Positions 1 through 7,775 are shown, counted from the first letter of the stretch. The stretch is DNA of 64,000 nt from a virus (IMGVR_UViG_3300035180_001563:1-64000); one strand, 5' to 3'. Program-made: numbers and translations. Notes: generated by a model not told the origin, from the letters alone.

Positions 1-169
1 CAGTTTCAGGCCATTTGTTGACCACATCTCTGTACATATCATTACGATAAATACCTTCCATTCCACGATTGTAACAATATCGTACGACAGACGACAGTTG
101 TTTTTGTAACTGTTCAATCGTTTGGATGTTGTCATCCATCGTGACAAAAGGTAGTTTAATCGTGATCAT
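1..169 (-). CDS. 5' part of unidentified protein, runs off window edge
   Basis: The frame opens at an ATG at 169 and stays open to base 1, giving about 56 N-terminal residues. The segment around LSSVVRYCYNRGMEG, with its aromatic-Asn-Arg/Ala pattern, resembles the N-terminal region of TnpB/IS605 OrfB-type proteins, but the catalytic part is outside the window. No strong Shine-Dalgarno is seen before the ATG. The family is an inference from one short motif. The existence of the gene rests on the open frame and the neighbouring minus-strand genes. Confidence 0.45.
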   Translation of the reverse strand, partial: MITIKLPFVTMDDNIQTIEQLQKQLSSVVRYCYNRGMEGIYRNDMYRDVVNKWPET

Positions 170-313
170 TCGCAGGTTTACTCAGTTCAGTTGCTAGTGA
201 AGAGATTCTTAGATAACTTAGAGTCTCCTGTTGTCATGTACCTCATATTATACAACCCATGTTGACATATTACTCATAAGTATATATGGTTGTATTTGTG
301 AGAGATAAAGAAA

Positions 314-565
314 TTAATATTCTGGTGGTTTCTTTGAAATCCAATTAACAAACTTTTGAATTGTTTCATGCGTCAGAAGTCGGTCAATTGTGTTGTAATA
401 GTTAGCCAATTCACGTTCACTAAAGGTCGCATGAATGTTTCGATGACAGACACGATGAAGCATAACTCCATCTTTTCCTTTAAATGTTTTGGGTATTAGG
501 TGGTGAAAATCAACATTAATATCATTAAGGGGTCTTCCACATAAAGGACATTTATCTTCTGTCAT
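314..565 (-). CDS. Small HNH endonuclease
   Basis: An 83-residue protein with a compact HNH fold. A CPLCGR zinc knuckle (residues 6-11) is followed by the DFHHLIPK strand carrying the catalytic HH pair, then HRVCHRNIH, which supplies the second zinc pair and the final His. HNH proteins of this size are usual in phages and bacteria and act as nicking or double-strand DNases, sometimes in packaging or homing. Its ATG overlaps the stop of the upstream gene (562-873) in an ATGA junction, so translation is probably coupled. Homing versus housekeeping cannot be decided from the sequence. Confidence 0.85.
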   Translation of the reverse strand: MTEDKCPLCGRPLNDINVDFHHLIPKTFKGKDGVMLHRVCHRNIHATFSERELANYYNTIDRLLTHETIQKFVNWISKKPPEY

Positions 566-873
566 ATAACATCCATTTTCATTTGCTCGCTACGTTTTGA
601 CTGTACAAAAAACGTCATTCTTATTTTTGTTAATAACCGTACTGCTGATTCATGATTGTGTAATTTGATCACACTTTCAGTGGTGTGAGCATATTCACAT
701 GAGTTGGGTACAGTTAATGCTAACCTAAACGAAAAATCTTTATCACCAACAAAATCTTCAAGAGCAATCCAGAGAGATATGGTCTTGAGAGTCTCTTTTG
801 GGTTATTCTTAACTTTAACTCCAAACAAAGCACCCTTCAGAAGCACTTGTCTTGATTCGTTTGTTAATTCCAC
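562..873 (-). CDS. Conserved-looking hypothetical protein
   Basis: A 103-residue product that I do not recognise. It starts with GTG at 873 and its stop overlaps the start of the HNH gene, suggesting a two-gene unit. It has alternating hydrophobic strands (VLLKGALFGVKV, FSFRLALTV), a C-terminal basic stretch, no cysteine motif and no membrane segment. A small beta-rich soluble protein is likely. No function is assigned. Confidence 0.6.
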   Translation of the reverse strand: MELTNESRQVLLKGALFGVKVKNNPKETLKTISLWIALEDFVGDKDFSFRLALTVPNSCEYAHTTESVIKLHNHESAVRLLTKIRMTFFVQSKRSEQMKMDVI

Positions 874-894
874 AAATCACGTGACCTAAACAGT

Positions 895-1161
895 TTACTC
901 ATTAAAGTCGTCGTCACCATCATCGTCTTCGGACCACTTACCGTAAACAATTTCTGATTCAATTATGACTTCTTTGTTACATGCTGACATCATCCGCTCC
1001 AAAGTTTGTTTGATGTCCTCAACAGTTTCACCAGATACTCCAACCGCATACTTAGTCATGCCGGCGATCTCATTGTTGTCATTGTAATATACTTCATGAA
1101 TCTCATAAAAAGGTTCTCCATGATCATCAAACAACACAACACGGTGATTCCAATGGCTCAT
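895..1161 (-). CDS. Small acidic hypothetical protein
   Basis: 88 residues. The N-terminal half (NHRVVLFDDHGEPFYEIHEVYY) looks like a beta-hairpin domain. The C-terminus is a strongly acidic tail (EDDDGDDDFNE). Its ATG overlaps the stop of the upstream TraR-like gene (ATGA-type junction), so the two are probably translated together. The family is not recognised by name, although short proteins of this build are common in T4-like phages. Confidence 0.65.
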   Translation of the reverse strand: MSHWNHRVVLFDDHGEPFYEIHEVYYNDNNEIAGMTKYAVGVSGETVEDIKQTLERMMSACNKEVIIESEIVYGKWSEDDDGDDDFNE

Positions 1162-1460
1162 CCGAATATTCCTAGACCAGAATATGTACCTGTTAATTTA
1201 CGCTTACGTTCAGCTTGTTCGTCAAAATATTCTTGACAATCAACGCAAAATTTGGCTGTGGGATTAGCACGTTGACGCTCAACTGGGATAAGTATCCCAC
1301 ATTCTACACATTCTTTATTTGGATCAACTAACTTTTCTGCTTCTTCTTTTGTTCCTTGAAACACCTTAGAACGAACAGCGTTCACACCATTCTCTCGTTC
1401 AAATTGTTCCAACTTTTCAGCTAATTCAGCTTCGTCAAAAACTTCTGTATTTGCAGTCAT
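1158..1460 (-). CDS. TraR/DksA-type zinc-finger protein
   Basis: The start at ATG 1460 is preferred over an upstream TTG because AGGAG lies 8 nt before it; the product is about 100 residues. A helical acidic N-terminus precedes a four-cysteine finger: CVECG, then IPVERQRANP, then CVDCQ. This is the layout of the TraR/DksA C-terminal domain, where the finger binds RNA polymerase in the secondary channel. In phages and plasmids such short forms modulate transcription. Binding to host polymerase is inferred from the family. Confidence 0.8.
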   Translation of the reverse strand: MTANTEVFDEAELAEKLEQFERENGVNAVRSKVFQGTKEEAEKLVDPNKECVECGILIPVERQRANPTAKFCVDCQEYFDEQAERKRKLTGTYSGLGIFG

Positions 1461-1650
1461 ACAAACTCCTATATTAATCAATTAAATTACCCTCTATCGT
1501 ATGAGGTGTGAATGTAATATACACATTACCCTAACGAATGACAACATATTTATTAAACAGCATAAATAAAAGACACTGTTTTAAATATTTAAATCAATCA
1601 AAAATCAATAGAGGGTCAGCAGCCCCTTCTCATCATCACAGATTTGATGG

Positions 1651-1656
1651 TATAAT
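1651..1656 (+). promoter_or_regulatory. Probable -10 box for the plus-strand hydrolase gene
   Basis: TATAAT lies 25 nt before the ATG of the SleB-like gene. AAGGAG (1665-1670) follows as its ribosome-binding site. No good -35 hexamer is seen at 16-18 nt, so either an activator is needed or the box is used by a modified polymerase. Confidence 0.45.
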
Positions 1657-1675
1657 TTAAGAAAAAGGAGTTATT

Positions 1676-2218
1676 ATGAATGGGATTATATTGTCTCTAT
1701 TTTTACTAACGACCTCCAGTCTTGTATACTCAGATGATACCCATCAGTATCATGAAAAAAAGTTGGAGTTGAAACAACTAGTTGCATCAAACGAAGAAAC
1801 GTTTAGAAAACAACAAGGATGTTTGGCAAAAACAATATATTTTGAAGCTTCAGATCACGAAAAAGCGCAAATTGCGGTAGCTAACGTGGTAATTAATAGA
1901 GCTGAAAATGAAGATTATCCAGTTTCAATATGTGGAGTTGTACAACAAAAGACGCGAACACCAAGAGGAAAAACTATTTGTCAGTTTTCTTATCAGTGTG
2001 AAACACATAAACAGATCGTAGAGGATTCTGATCGTTGGGAGAGTGCTCAAGAAATTGCTATTAGATTGTTATCGTCGATCGTTGATGGGAGCAGAGATGA
2101 TAACACTGAAGGAGCCACTCATTTTCACGACATTCGTGTATATCCTAACTGGGCTCGATCTCATGAATTCATTAGAACTCTGAAAACCTCATCTCTATCA
2201 TTTTATAAAAAAAGATAA
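1676..2218 (+). CDS. Secreted SleB-like cell-wall hydrolase
   Basis: A 180-residue protein with a signal peptide (hydrophobic core ILSLFLLTTSSLV, likely cleavage near residue 19), followed by a Hydrolase_2/SleB domain. That domain shows LAKTIYFEAS, in which the Glu is the expected catalytic acid, AVANVVINRAEN, and a later region with CQFSYQC and GATHFHD. The family are lytic transglycosylases or amidases acting on peptidoglycan. In a phage it could serve lysis or envelope remodelling in the periplasm. It is one of few plus-strand genes and has its own promoter and Shine-Dalgarno, so it is expressed separately from the flanking minus-strand operons. Confidence 0.85.
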   Translation: MNGIILSLFLLTTSSLVYSDDTHQYHEKKLELKQLVASNEETFRKQQGCLAKTIYFEASDHEKAQIAVANVVINRAENEDYPVSICGVVQQKTRTPRGKTICQFSYQCETHKQIVEDSDRWESAQEIAIRLLSSIVDGSRDDNTEGATHFHDIRVYPNWARSHEFIRTLKTSSLSFYKKR

Positions 2219-2227
2219 TTAAAGAAA

Positions 2228-2413
2228 TTAATATCCATCTTTATACCATCCACCTCCTTTAAGATGGAACGCTGTTGGGAAGGACGGCTTTTTACAAAGT
2301 GTATCCTTCCCACATACTGGACATTTAATAGGTTCTGGATGTTCTGTTTGTACTTTTTCTAGACGATCTTCACTGTGTTTACATAGTGAACATTCGTATG
2401 AATATAACGGCAT
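2228..2413 (-). CDS. FmdB-type zinc-ribbon protein
   Basis: 61 residues with MPLYSYECSLCKH at the N-terminus and CPVCGK in the middle: the CxxC...CxxC single zinc ribbon of the FmdB/CXXC-CXXC-SSSS regulatory family. It ends with the GGGWYKDGY tail typical of that family. These small proteins are poorly understood and are usually called putative regulators. It lies just downstream of the QueD-like gene, with an AGGATA ribosome site. Confidence 0.85.
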   Translation of the reverse strand: MPLYSYECSLCKHSEDRLEKVQTEHPEPIKCPVCGKDTLCKKPSFPTAFHLKGGGWYKDGY

Positions 2414-2423
2414 TCAATGTATC

Positions 2424-3392
2424 CTATTGTAAAAGCTCAACTGCACCTTTCGAAAGTCCTTCACTGATATAAACAGTAGTTACTCCTGCATTACGGAGTT
2501 GGTCACCATACTTCATTTTAACATACGCAGCCAAGAATTCAACTGTTGTTTCAGTGGGAAGCACTACGATCTTATGTTTTTCGGTGTTTAATACCAAATT
2601 GAATCTACCTCTTTGCGTTGTGGAATACCCAATTGTAATAGTATCGTTATCAGTAGCAATAACATTATCTTGTCGAACAAACACAGTGTCATCTAATTCA
2701 GCAGCGATTTCTGTTAGTAAATATCGAATCACAGGTGCTCGCACATCTCCAATTTCAATGTCAGTATGAATATATGAACGATGACCGTGAGCAATGTTTT
2801 GACAGCCATAAGAAGTTGAGTCTTTTAATCCATGCACATAATGGAACGGTCTCGTTTCGACGTTGAATGTAAGATGTTCATCGACAGTATTAACACACTG
2901 TGTTTCCACATTAATGAGAGGATATAGTTGAGAAAGTTGTCGTTGAACTAACTCCGTAAATGCTGCACCGATATAATCGAGATGGTGTGATGGATTCTTT
3001 GATTCTACTCGAGAAATGTATCGAACAGCATTTGAAGGTAAGTCTATTTTTAAACTAGGAGTTTCAATGTGAACCATCTCGTAATTGTCTGGTACATATT
3101 CATTAATAGCCGAATAACCCTCAATTACCCATAGTTTATGATCATAACCATTTATCAAAGGATTTGATAAATGTTGATCAATCACCTTCTTGATATCTTT
3201 CTTAATTGTTGAAAAATCCACCACTACTTTTTCAACATCATCTGGTTTTCCAGCTACGATAAAATTTGGATTGAAAGATCCACCACGAACACAACCTTTG
3301 TCATCAATATATGCATGATCAACCACCGAAATTTGATTCAAGAAAATCCTAGACGTTGTTGGTTCTTCTAACTTTGCAATATTTGTAAGCAC
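2424..3392 (-). CDS. queD-like: QueD/PTPS-like protein with two tandem domains
   Basis: 322 residues, GTG start with GGAG 7 nt upstream. The 6-pyruvoyl-tetrahydropterin synthase fold appears twice. Domain 1 (about 10-130) has DHAYIDDKGCVRGGSFNPNF, VVDFSTIKK and GYDHKLW. Domain 2 (about 170-320) has FHYVHGLKDSTSYGC followed by NIAHGHRSYIH, which matches the Cys plus HxH zinc and catalytic cluster of QueD. Known QueD makes 6-carboxytetrahydropterin for 7-deazaguanine synthesis. At about 120 residues, a normal QueD is one third of this length. Domain 1 appears to have lost the His cluster, so it may be structural. With QueE nearby it suggests 7-deazaguanine modification of DNA or tRNA. Confidence 0.75.
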   Translation of the reverse strand: MLTNIAKLEEPTTSRIFLNQISVVDHAYIDDKGCVRGGSFNPNFIVAGKPDDVEKVVVDFSTIKKDIKKVIDQHLSNPLINGYDHKLWVIEGYSAINEYVPDNYEMVHIETPSLKIDLPSNAVRYISRVESKNPSHHLDYIGAAFTELVQRQLSQLYPLINVETQCVNTVDEHLTFNVETRPFHYVHGLKDSTSYGCQNIAHGHRSYIHTDIEIGDVRAPVIRYLLTEIAAELDDTVFVRQDNVIATDNDTITIGYSTTQRGRFNLVLNTEKHKIVVLPTETTVEFLAAYVKMKYGDQLRNAGVTTVYISEGLSKGAVELLQ

Positions 3393-3418
3393 TTTTTATC
3401 TCCATTTTTATTTTATTA

Positions 3419-3424
3419 ATTATA
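3419..3424 (-). promoter_or_regulatory. -10 box upstream of the QueD-like gene
   Basis: On the minus strand this reads TATAAT within GTATAATTAAT, 27 nt before the GTG. The same GTATAATnAA context recurs before queE, gp44 and the 28.7-29.2 kb gene. The -35 is weak here. Confidence 0.4.
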
Positions 3425-3428
3425 CTGT

Positions 3429-4385
3429 TTAAACATAAATTTGACTAACTGATTGTTTTGATCTTATACGACGAAGTGTTTCTGCCACAACATTACTTAT
3501 AGATATTTGTCGTATCTTTTTATTTGTAAGTAACGGAATAGTATCAGTTACAACCAACTCGTCTAGCTGTGATTCATTGATAGTTTGATAAGCAGCATTC
3601 GAAAGTACGGGGTGAGTGACATATGCAACAACCTTAATTGCACCGTGATTTTTTAAAGCAGCCGCCGCTTTACATAAAGTTCCACCAGAATCAATAATGT
3701 CATCAATCATAACACAAACTTTCCCGTCAACATCACCAATGATATTCATAACTTCCGATTCACCAGCTTTTGGGCGACGTTTATCAACGATGGCTAGTTG
3801 TGTTTCTCCATTTAACTGACTTGCAATCTGTCTAGACCTAGCTACACCACCAACATCAGGAGAGACAACGATAATATTCTTCTGTTCAATCTCTTTTCTG
3901 TAGATTAGTTTAATATCTCTAATGAATTCAACTGAGGCAGACACATTCGTGAATGGGATTGTAAAAAAACCTTGTTGTTGAAGAGAGTGAATATCAACAG
4001 AAACGATATGGTCAATACCAGCAGACTGTATCATGTCAGCAATGAGTCTTGACGTTATTGGGCCACGACTAAATCCAGGTCGTCGATCTTGACGAGAATA
4101 GCTGTAATATGGAACAATAGCGATGATTCGTTTAGCTGCTGCTCGACGAAGTGCATCTGTTATTACTAACAATTCCATGAGATTATCATTAACAGGAGCA
4201 CAAGTAGATTGTATAACAAAAACAGTATTGCCCCTAACTGTTTCATCAATCTCAACTGATGTCTCACCGTCATTAAATTTTCCAACTCGCATCTTTCCCA
4301 GGACTAAACCCATTTTATCTGCAATCTTTGATGCTAACTCTATATTAGAATTTCCTGCAAACACTTTTACATTTACCAATGACAT
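3429..4385 (-). CDS. prs: Ribose-phosphate pyrophosphokinase
   Basis: 318 residues, the usual full length of bacterial PRPP synthetase. Visible motifs are NDNLMELLVITDALRRA (flexible ATP-binding region), PYYSYSRQDR, VSVDIHS (divalent metal/ATP), VSPDVGGVARSR, and the PRPP-binding loop VMIDDIIDSGGT. It converts ribose-5-phosphate and ATP to PRPP for nucleotide and NAD synthesis. In several large phages this gene accompanies a nicotinamide phosphoribosyltransferase and supports NAD regeneration; no such partner is in this window. AGGGTG serves as the ribosome site. Confidence 0.93.
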   Translation of the reverse strand: MSLVNVKVFAGNSNIELASKIADKMGLVLGKMRVGKFNDGETSVEIDETVRGNTVFVIQSTCAPVNDNLMELLVITDALRRAAAKRIIAIVPYYSYSRQDRRPGFSRGPITSRLIADMIQSAGIDHIVSVDIHSLQQQGFFTIPFTNVSASVEFIRDIKLIYRKEIEQKNIIVVSPDVGGVARSRQIASQLNGETQLAIVDKRRPKAGESEVMNIIGDVDGKVCVMIDDIIDSGGTLCKAAAALKNHGAIKVVAYVTHPVLSNAAYQTINESQLDELVVTDTIPLLTNKKIRQISISNVVAETLRRIRSKQSVSQIYV

Positions 4386-4418
4386 ATATCACCCTGTTTT
4401 TATTTAATTGTTGAAACT

Positions 4419-4535
4419 TTAGTAATCTTTATATTTTTGTAAATCGTTGGTTATGAAATCTAATCCGAGTTTGATTAATAGTGCTGAATGTATCCCTATA
4501 ATAAGTATAACTAATGCTCTTATCAATACACTCAC
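4419..4535 (-). CDS. Small single-pass membrane protein
   Basis: A 38-residue frame starting GTG at 4535, with AGGA 5 nt upstream, and ending TAA at 4419. Residues 4-24 (LIRALVILIIGIHSALLIKLG) form one hydrophobic helix. A polar basic tail (NDLQKYKDY) follows. It sits in the gap between queE and prs, in the same orientation and close to both. The ribosome site, membrane pattern and position argue for a real gene; the function is unknown. Confidence 0.6.
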   Translation of the reverse strand: MSVLIRALVILIIGIHSALLIKLGLDFITNDLQKYKDY

Positions 4536-4556
4536 AATGTTCCTATTAGTAAACAA

Positions 4557-5432
4557 TTACGTTCCTACTTTATTTCCCCACACATCTAAGTGTACACGAT
4601 GACAATATGTCAGACCTCGTTCAATACACATACGAGCCACGTCTGCTGCAATGGTGTCTTGCTGGGTGGTCACACAACTCATTGGCATGATAAACACATT
4701 ATTATCAGGTATAACACCTGCATTCCAATACTCCTGCATTGCACGCCCAACTTCTTCAAACTCTTCTTCGTTTGGTCCACACACAAACTTGAAGTACTGT
4801 TCTCCACGCTTAACTTGTTGTTGTGCAACAGCAACTTCAGGCTTGATTGCATCTTCCCACTTTTCACCACTGGCGCGAAGTTTGGGGGAATTTGAGAATG
4901 TGATTTTTCTTCCAGGTTTCCACCAACTATTTAAGGCGTTGACAAATTCACTACGAAGAGGAACAGAGCAATTTGTTTCAATAAGGATGTGTTGACAGTC
5001 TTCCATTAAAGGGTGGTTCAGCAAAACAATAATCTGTTTTTGGAACAAAAGTGGTTCACCACCAGTAATCGAAAATATAACTGGTTGATTTGTGGTTGGG
5101 TGTATCCAAGATTTGTGAGGAATCGTGTTTAACAATTCCTCAACCACTTTATTTTCATCTCCAGTAAACCACATATGTTCAAATTCTTTATTTACTGAAT
5201 ATTGACTATCACACCCACACTCAATTAGGGGAAGTTGTTGGAGTGAAGAATAATCTTTGGGGTTAAACGTTAGTGGTGCATAACCCTCTTTAGTTTTTTT
5301 ATTTGCTGGATTATTAAATCCAGCACAGGTGAAATTACATTTTGCAAAACGAAGGTATGTTGTCGGACGACCAGCATAAATAGCTTCGCCTTCTATAGAG
5401 GAAAAAATTTCGGACCAAGTGAATTTTGCCAT
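4557..5432 (-). CDS. queE-like: QueE-like radical SAM 7-carboxy-7-deazaguanine synthase
   Basis: 291 residues, AGGAG 6 nt before ATG. The N-terminus (EIFSSIEGEAIYAGRPTTYL) is the QueE opening. Cysteines at 32 and 36 (CNFTC) match the first two ligands of the 4Fe-4S CxxxC motif. The third is displaced by an insertion of about 35 residues to the CGCDSQYS block at 72-79, which matches the CDTxYs segment that normally follows directly. SITGGEPLL (about 121-129) is the SAM-binding GGE motif. It would make the deazaguanine ring precursor from QueD product. A second insertion-type QueE exists in E. coli, but there the extra loop is in the first gap. Confidence 0.82.
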   Translation of the reverse strand: MAKFTWSEIFSSIEGEAIYAGRPTTYLRFAKCNFTCAGFNNPANKKTKEGYAPLTFNPKDYSSLQQLPLIECGCDSQYSVNKEFEHMWFTGDENKVVEELLNTIPHKSWIHPTTNQPVIFSITGGEPLLFQKQIIVLLNHPLMEDCQHILIETNCSVPLRSEFVNALNSWWKPGRKITFSNSPKLRASGEKWEDAIKPEVAVAQQQVKRGEQYFKFVCGPNEEEFEEVGRAMQEYWNAGVIPDNNVFIMPMSCVTTQQDTIAADVARMCIERGLTYCHRVHLDVWGNKVGT

Positions 5433-5463
5433 TGACGGCTCCTATAAAACCAACTTATAATTA

Positions 5464-5492
5464 ATTATACTGTCTACTATTTAGAAAAACAA
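5464..5492 (-). promoter_or_regulatory. Sigma70-like promoter for queE
   Basis: On the minus strand it reads TTGTTT, a 17-nt spacer, then TATAAT, 32 nt before the queE ATG. Four of six -35 bases match consensus. It lies just left of the start of the divergent endonuclease gene. Confidence 0.55.
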
Positions 5493-5497
5493 CTACA

Positions 5498-7387
5498 ATG
5501 AATGAACAAATCAAATACAATACACTAATACAAAGATACCATAATTCTTATACAGGTAAAATTAAAACTCAACATCCAGAATTTTATGATTTTATTGTTA
5601 ATATGACTGCCTTTTTACCTCCTAGTGTTACCACAACACAACGGTTGTGGCATATTCATAACAATCTGTTTAGTGTTCCCCTATGTAAAACATGTAATAC
5701 TCCTGTGAATTGGGATATTGTTAAACAAGATTATAGAAAGTATTGTTGTAGAATGTGTAGTCCAAAAAAATCAGCAGAGGATCATGGAACACCTCCACAG
5801 TGTAATAACTCAAACTGTACTGAATTAGTACACTGGAACTCAAATACAAAAAAGTGGAATAATACATGTTCACATAAATGTAAAGAGGAATTATCGAGGA
5901 ATACTATGTCTTCTCTGGAGGAAATGAACAGTGTGTTATCTGCACTCCCATCTGATTATAATTATAGAAATTTTATAGCTGAACACCGAAGTGTTGTGAA
6001 TCGTATTCACTATGAAACAACACACCTACCAACTTCATATCAAATCAAAAAACGCATAGGTTGGTTGTTGGGAAGAACCAAAACAAAGCGTGAAATAATC
6101 AACACCGCCATAACATCACTCGATATTACTAACGAAGAAGATATACTGTCTTCGTTGAGGTATGCAAGAGCACTTATTTCCTCACAACTAAAAAAAGATT
6201 GCTTAATTTGTGGTGCACCAAGACAATATAATTCCAAAACCGGAAGATTTAGAAAATACTGTGGAGACGGGTGTGCCGAAAAACACAAAAAACAAATTTT
6301 ATTAAAACAATTTGTTAAAAAATTAACAGTTCTAACCCATAAAAAGTTTGGTCCTTCAAATAAAAATCATGACAATCGGTTGAACAGTTATGAATGGTTA
6401 TATGATCATCATTACAATAAAAAGTGGTCAAAACAACGAATATCCAAAGAGTTAAATGTCGACAAAGAGACTATAACAAACAGATTTAACTTGTTAGGAA
6501 TAACTTCAATACGACATTCTTCTAATAATGCTGAACAGGAAATTGTTGATTTTTTGAAATCAATATACAACGATCAGATTATACTTAATACAAGAACAAT
6601 AATTGGTCCTAAAGAACTTGACATATTTCTTCCAAACGAACAACTTGCTATAGAATATTGTGGTTTGTATTGGCACAGTGATGTCCACGACAGGATTACA
6701 CGATCGTATCATAAACAAAAATATCAATTATGCAAAAAACAAGGAATCCGGCTAATTACCATTTTTGAAGATGAATGGTTACACCATCCTGATATCGTTA
6801 AATCCAAACTGAAGAGATTGTTAAAAATAAACGATCAAAACACAGTATATGCGAGGAACACAAAAGTTATACAACTTAGTTCTACACAGTATAAACCCTT
6901 TTTAAACGAATTTCATATTCAGGGGAATAAAGATGGGTCTGTTGTATATGGGTTGACCACAGCAGATCAAATCGTTGCTGTTGTTGTGTTCAAACAACTT
7001 AAACCAAATACTTGGTCTATAGAAAGATATGCCACAAGCATTAATGTTCCAGGAGGTTTTACTAAATTGTTGTCTTATTTCCAAAAACATCACACATGGA
7101 ATCAAATAATAACATTTGCAGATTTAAGATGGAGTGAGGGTGATTTATACAAACTGGCCGGATTTACTATTGAAACAATTATTCCACCTGATTATTCCTA
7201 CATAAACCAAACAACAACGACAAGACATCATAAGTTTGGATATAGACATAAATTTTTATCAACTAAATTAGCAAAATATGATAAAAATGTAAGCGAGGCA
7301 GAAAACATGAAAAATAATAACATTTATAGGATATGGGACTGTGGGAAAATAAAATATGTAATCAACATTAACCAACTTTCTATTTAA
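5498..7387 (+). CDS. Vsr-like homing endonuclease with GNAT-like tail (copy 1)
   Basis: 629 residues, the longest family member and the only one on the plus strand. N-terminal zinc knuckles occur at about 66-90 (CKTCNTPVNW...YCCRMC), 107-128 (CNNSNC...CSHKC) and 240-265 (CLICGAP...YCGDGC). A helix-turn-helix follows (KKWSKQRISKELNVDKETI). The nuclease core has ELDIFLP, AIEYCGLYWHSD and GIRLITIFEDEW, a pattern like Vsr/EDxHD endonucleases. A C-terminal domain (HIQGNKDGS, ERYATSINVPGGF, TFADLRWSEG, PDYSY) has GNAT-like spacing. It ends in RIWDCGKIKY. It is inserted between queE and the PDF-like gene against the local transcription direction. Confidence 0.82.
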   Translation: MNEQIKYNTLIQRYHNSYTGKIKTQHPEFYDFIVNMTAFLPPSVTTTQRLWHIHNNLFSVPLCKTCNTPVNWDIVKQDYRKYCCRMCSPKKSAEDHGTPPQCNNSNCTELVHWNSNTKKWNNTCSHKCKEELSRNTMSSLEEMNSVLSALPSDYNYRNFIAEHRSVVNRIHYETTHLPTSYQIKKRIGWLLGRTKTKREIINTAITSLDITNEEDILSSLRYARALISSQLKKDCLICGAPRQYNSKTGRFRKYCGDGCAEKHKKQILLKQFVKKLTVLTHKKFGPSNKNHDNRLNSYEWLYDHHYNKKWSKQRISKELNVDKETITNRFNLLGITSIRHSSNNAEQEIVDFLKSIYNDQIILNTRTIIGPKELDIFLPNEQLAIEYCGLYWHSDVHDRITRSYHKQKYQLCKKQGIRLITIFEDEWLHHPDIVKSKLKRLLKINDQNTVYARNTKVIQLSSTQYKPFLNEFHIQGNKDGSVVYGLTTADQIVAVVVFKQLKPNTWSIERYATSINVPGGFTKLLSYFQKHHTWNQIITFADLRWSEGDLYKLAGFTIETIIPPDYSYINQTTTTRHHKFGYRHKFLSTKLAKYDKNVSEAENMKNNNIYRIWDCGKIKYVININQLSI

Positions 7388-7424
7388 TTTTCACCACCAA
7401 TCTCTCTTCAAATTCTCTAAAAAT

Positions 7425-7775
7425 TTAGACTCCTAATTCATATAAAGCATGTCTTACACAACTCGCTAATTTATCAACAAGAATCACTGATTGTGGTTTG
7501 CCTGACATATTGTTGTACTCAATAACTAATTTGTTTTCTACATCAAAAACCACAGCTGGATTTATCATCATCATAACACCAAAATTTTGAGACGATCCAT
7601 CTACTGCAATCAGGGGTTGATTAACACCAATATCTGGAGCAATAATATATTCCAAATTATGATACTGCATTGTTTCTAGCATGTCTCTAAACGTATTTGC
7701 TAATGAAACGTCTGTTTTTGTAATTTTATCGAGAGGGATTTGGTTGAGTTGTGGAACCAGTTCTTTAATAGCCAT
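7425..7775 (-). CDS. Peptide-deformylase-like protein lacking catalytic motifs
   Basis: 116 residues, GGAG before the ATG. The layout follows peptide deformylase: FRDMLETMQYHN, then IIAPDIGVNQPLIAV in place of the GxGLAAPQIG motif, then MINPAVVF. Where deformylases have EGCLS and QHExDH, this protein has EYNNMSG and VRHALYELGV, so the metal-binding Cys and the HExxH are gone and the chain ends early. Active deformylases occur in several phages. This looks like an inactive relative, possibly kept as a binding protein. An alternative is an unrelated hypothetical with chance similarity. Confidence 0.6.
   Translation of the reverse strand: MAIKELVPQLNQIPLDKITKTDVSLANTFRDMLETMQYHNLEYIIAPDIGVNQPLIAVDGSSQNFGVMMMINPAVVFDVENKLVIEYNNMSGKPQSVILVDKLASCVRHALYELGV

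Noticed and set aside
262-290. Plus-strand promoter TTGACA near 262
   Set aside because: The -10 at the right distance is only TATGGT and no plus-strand gene follows; too weak to list.
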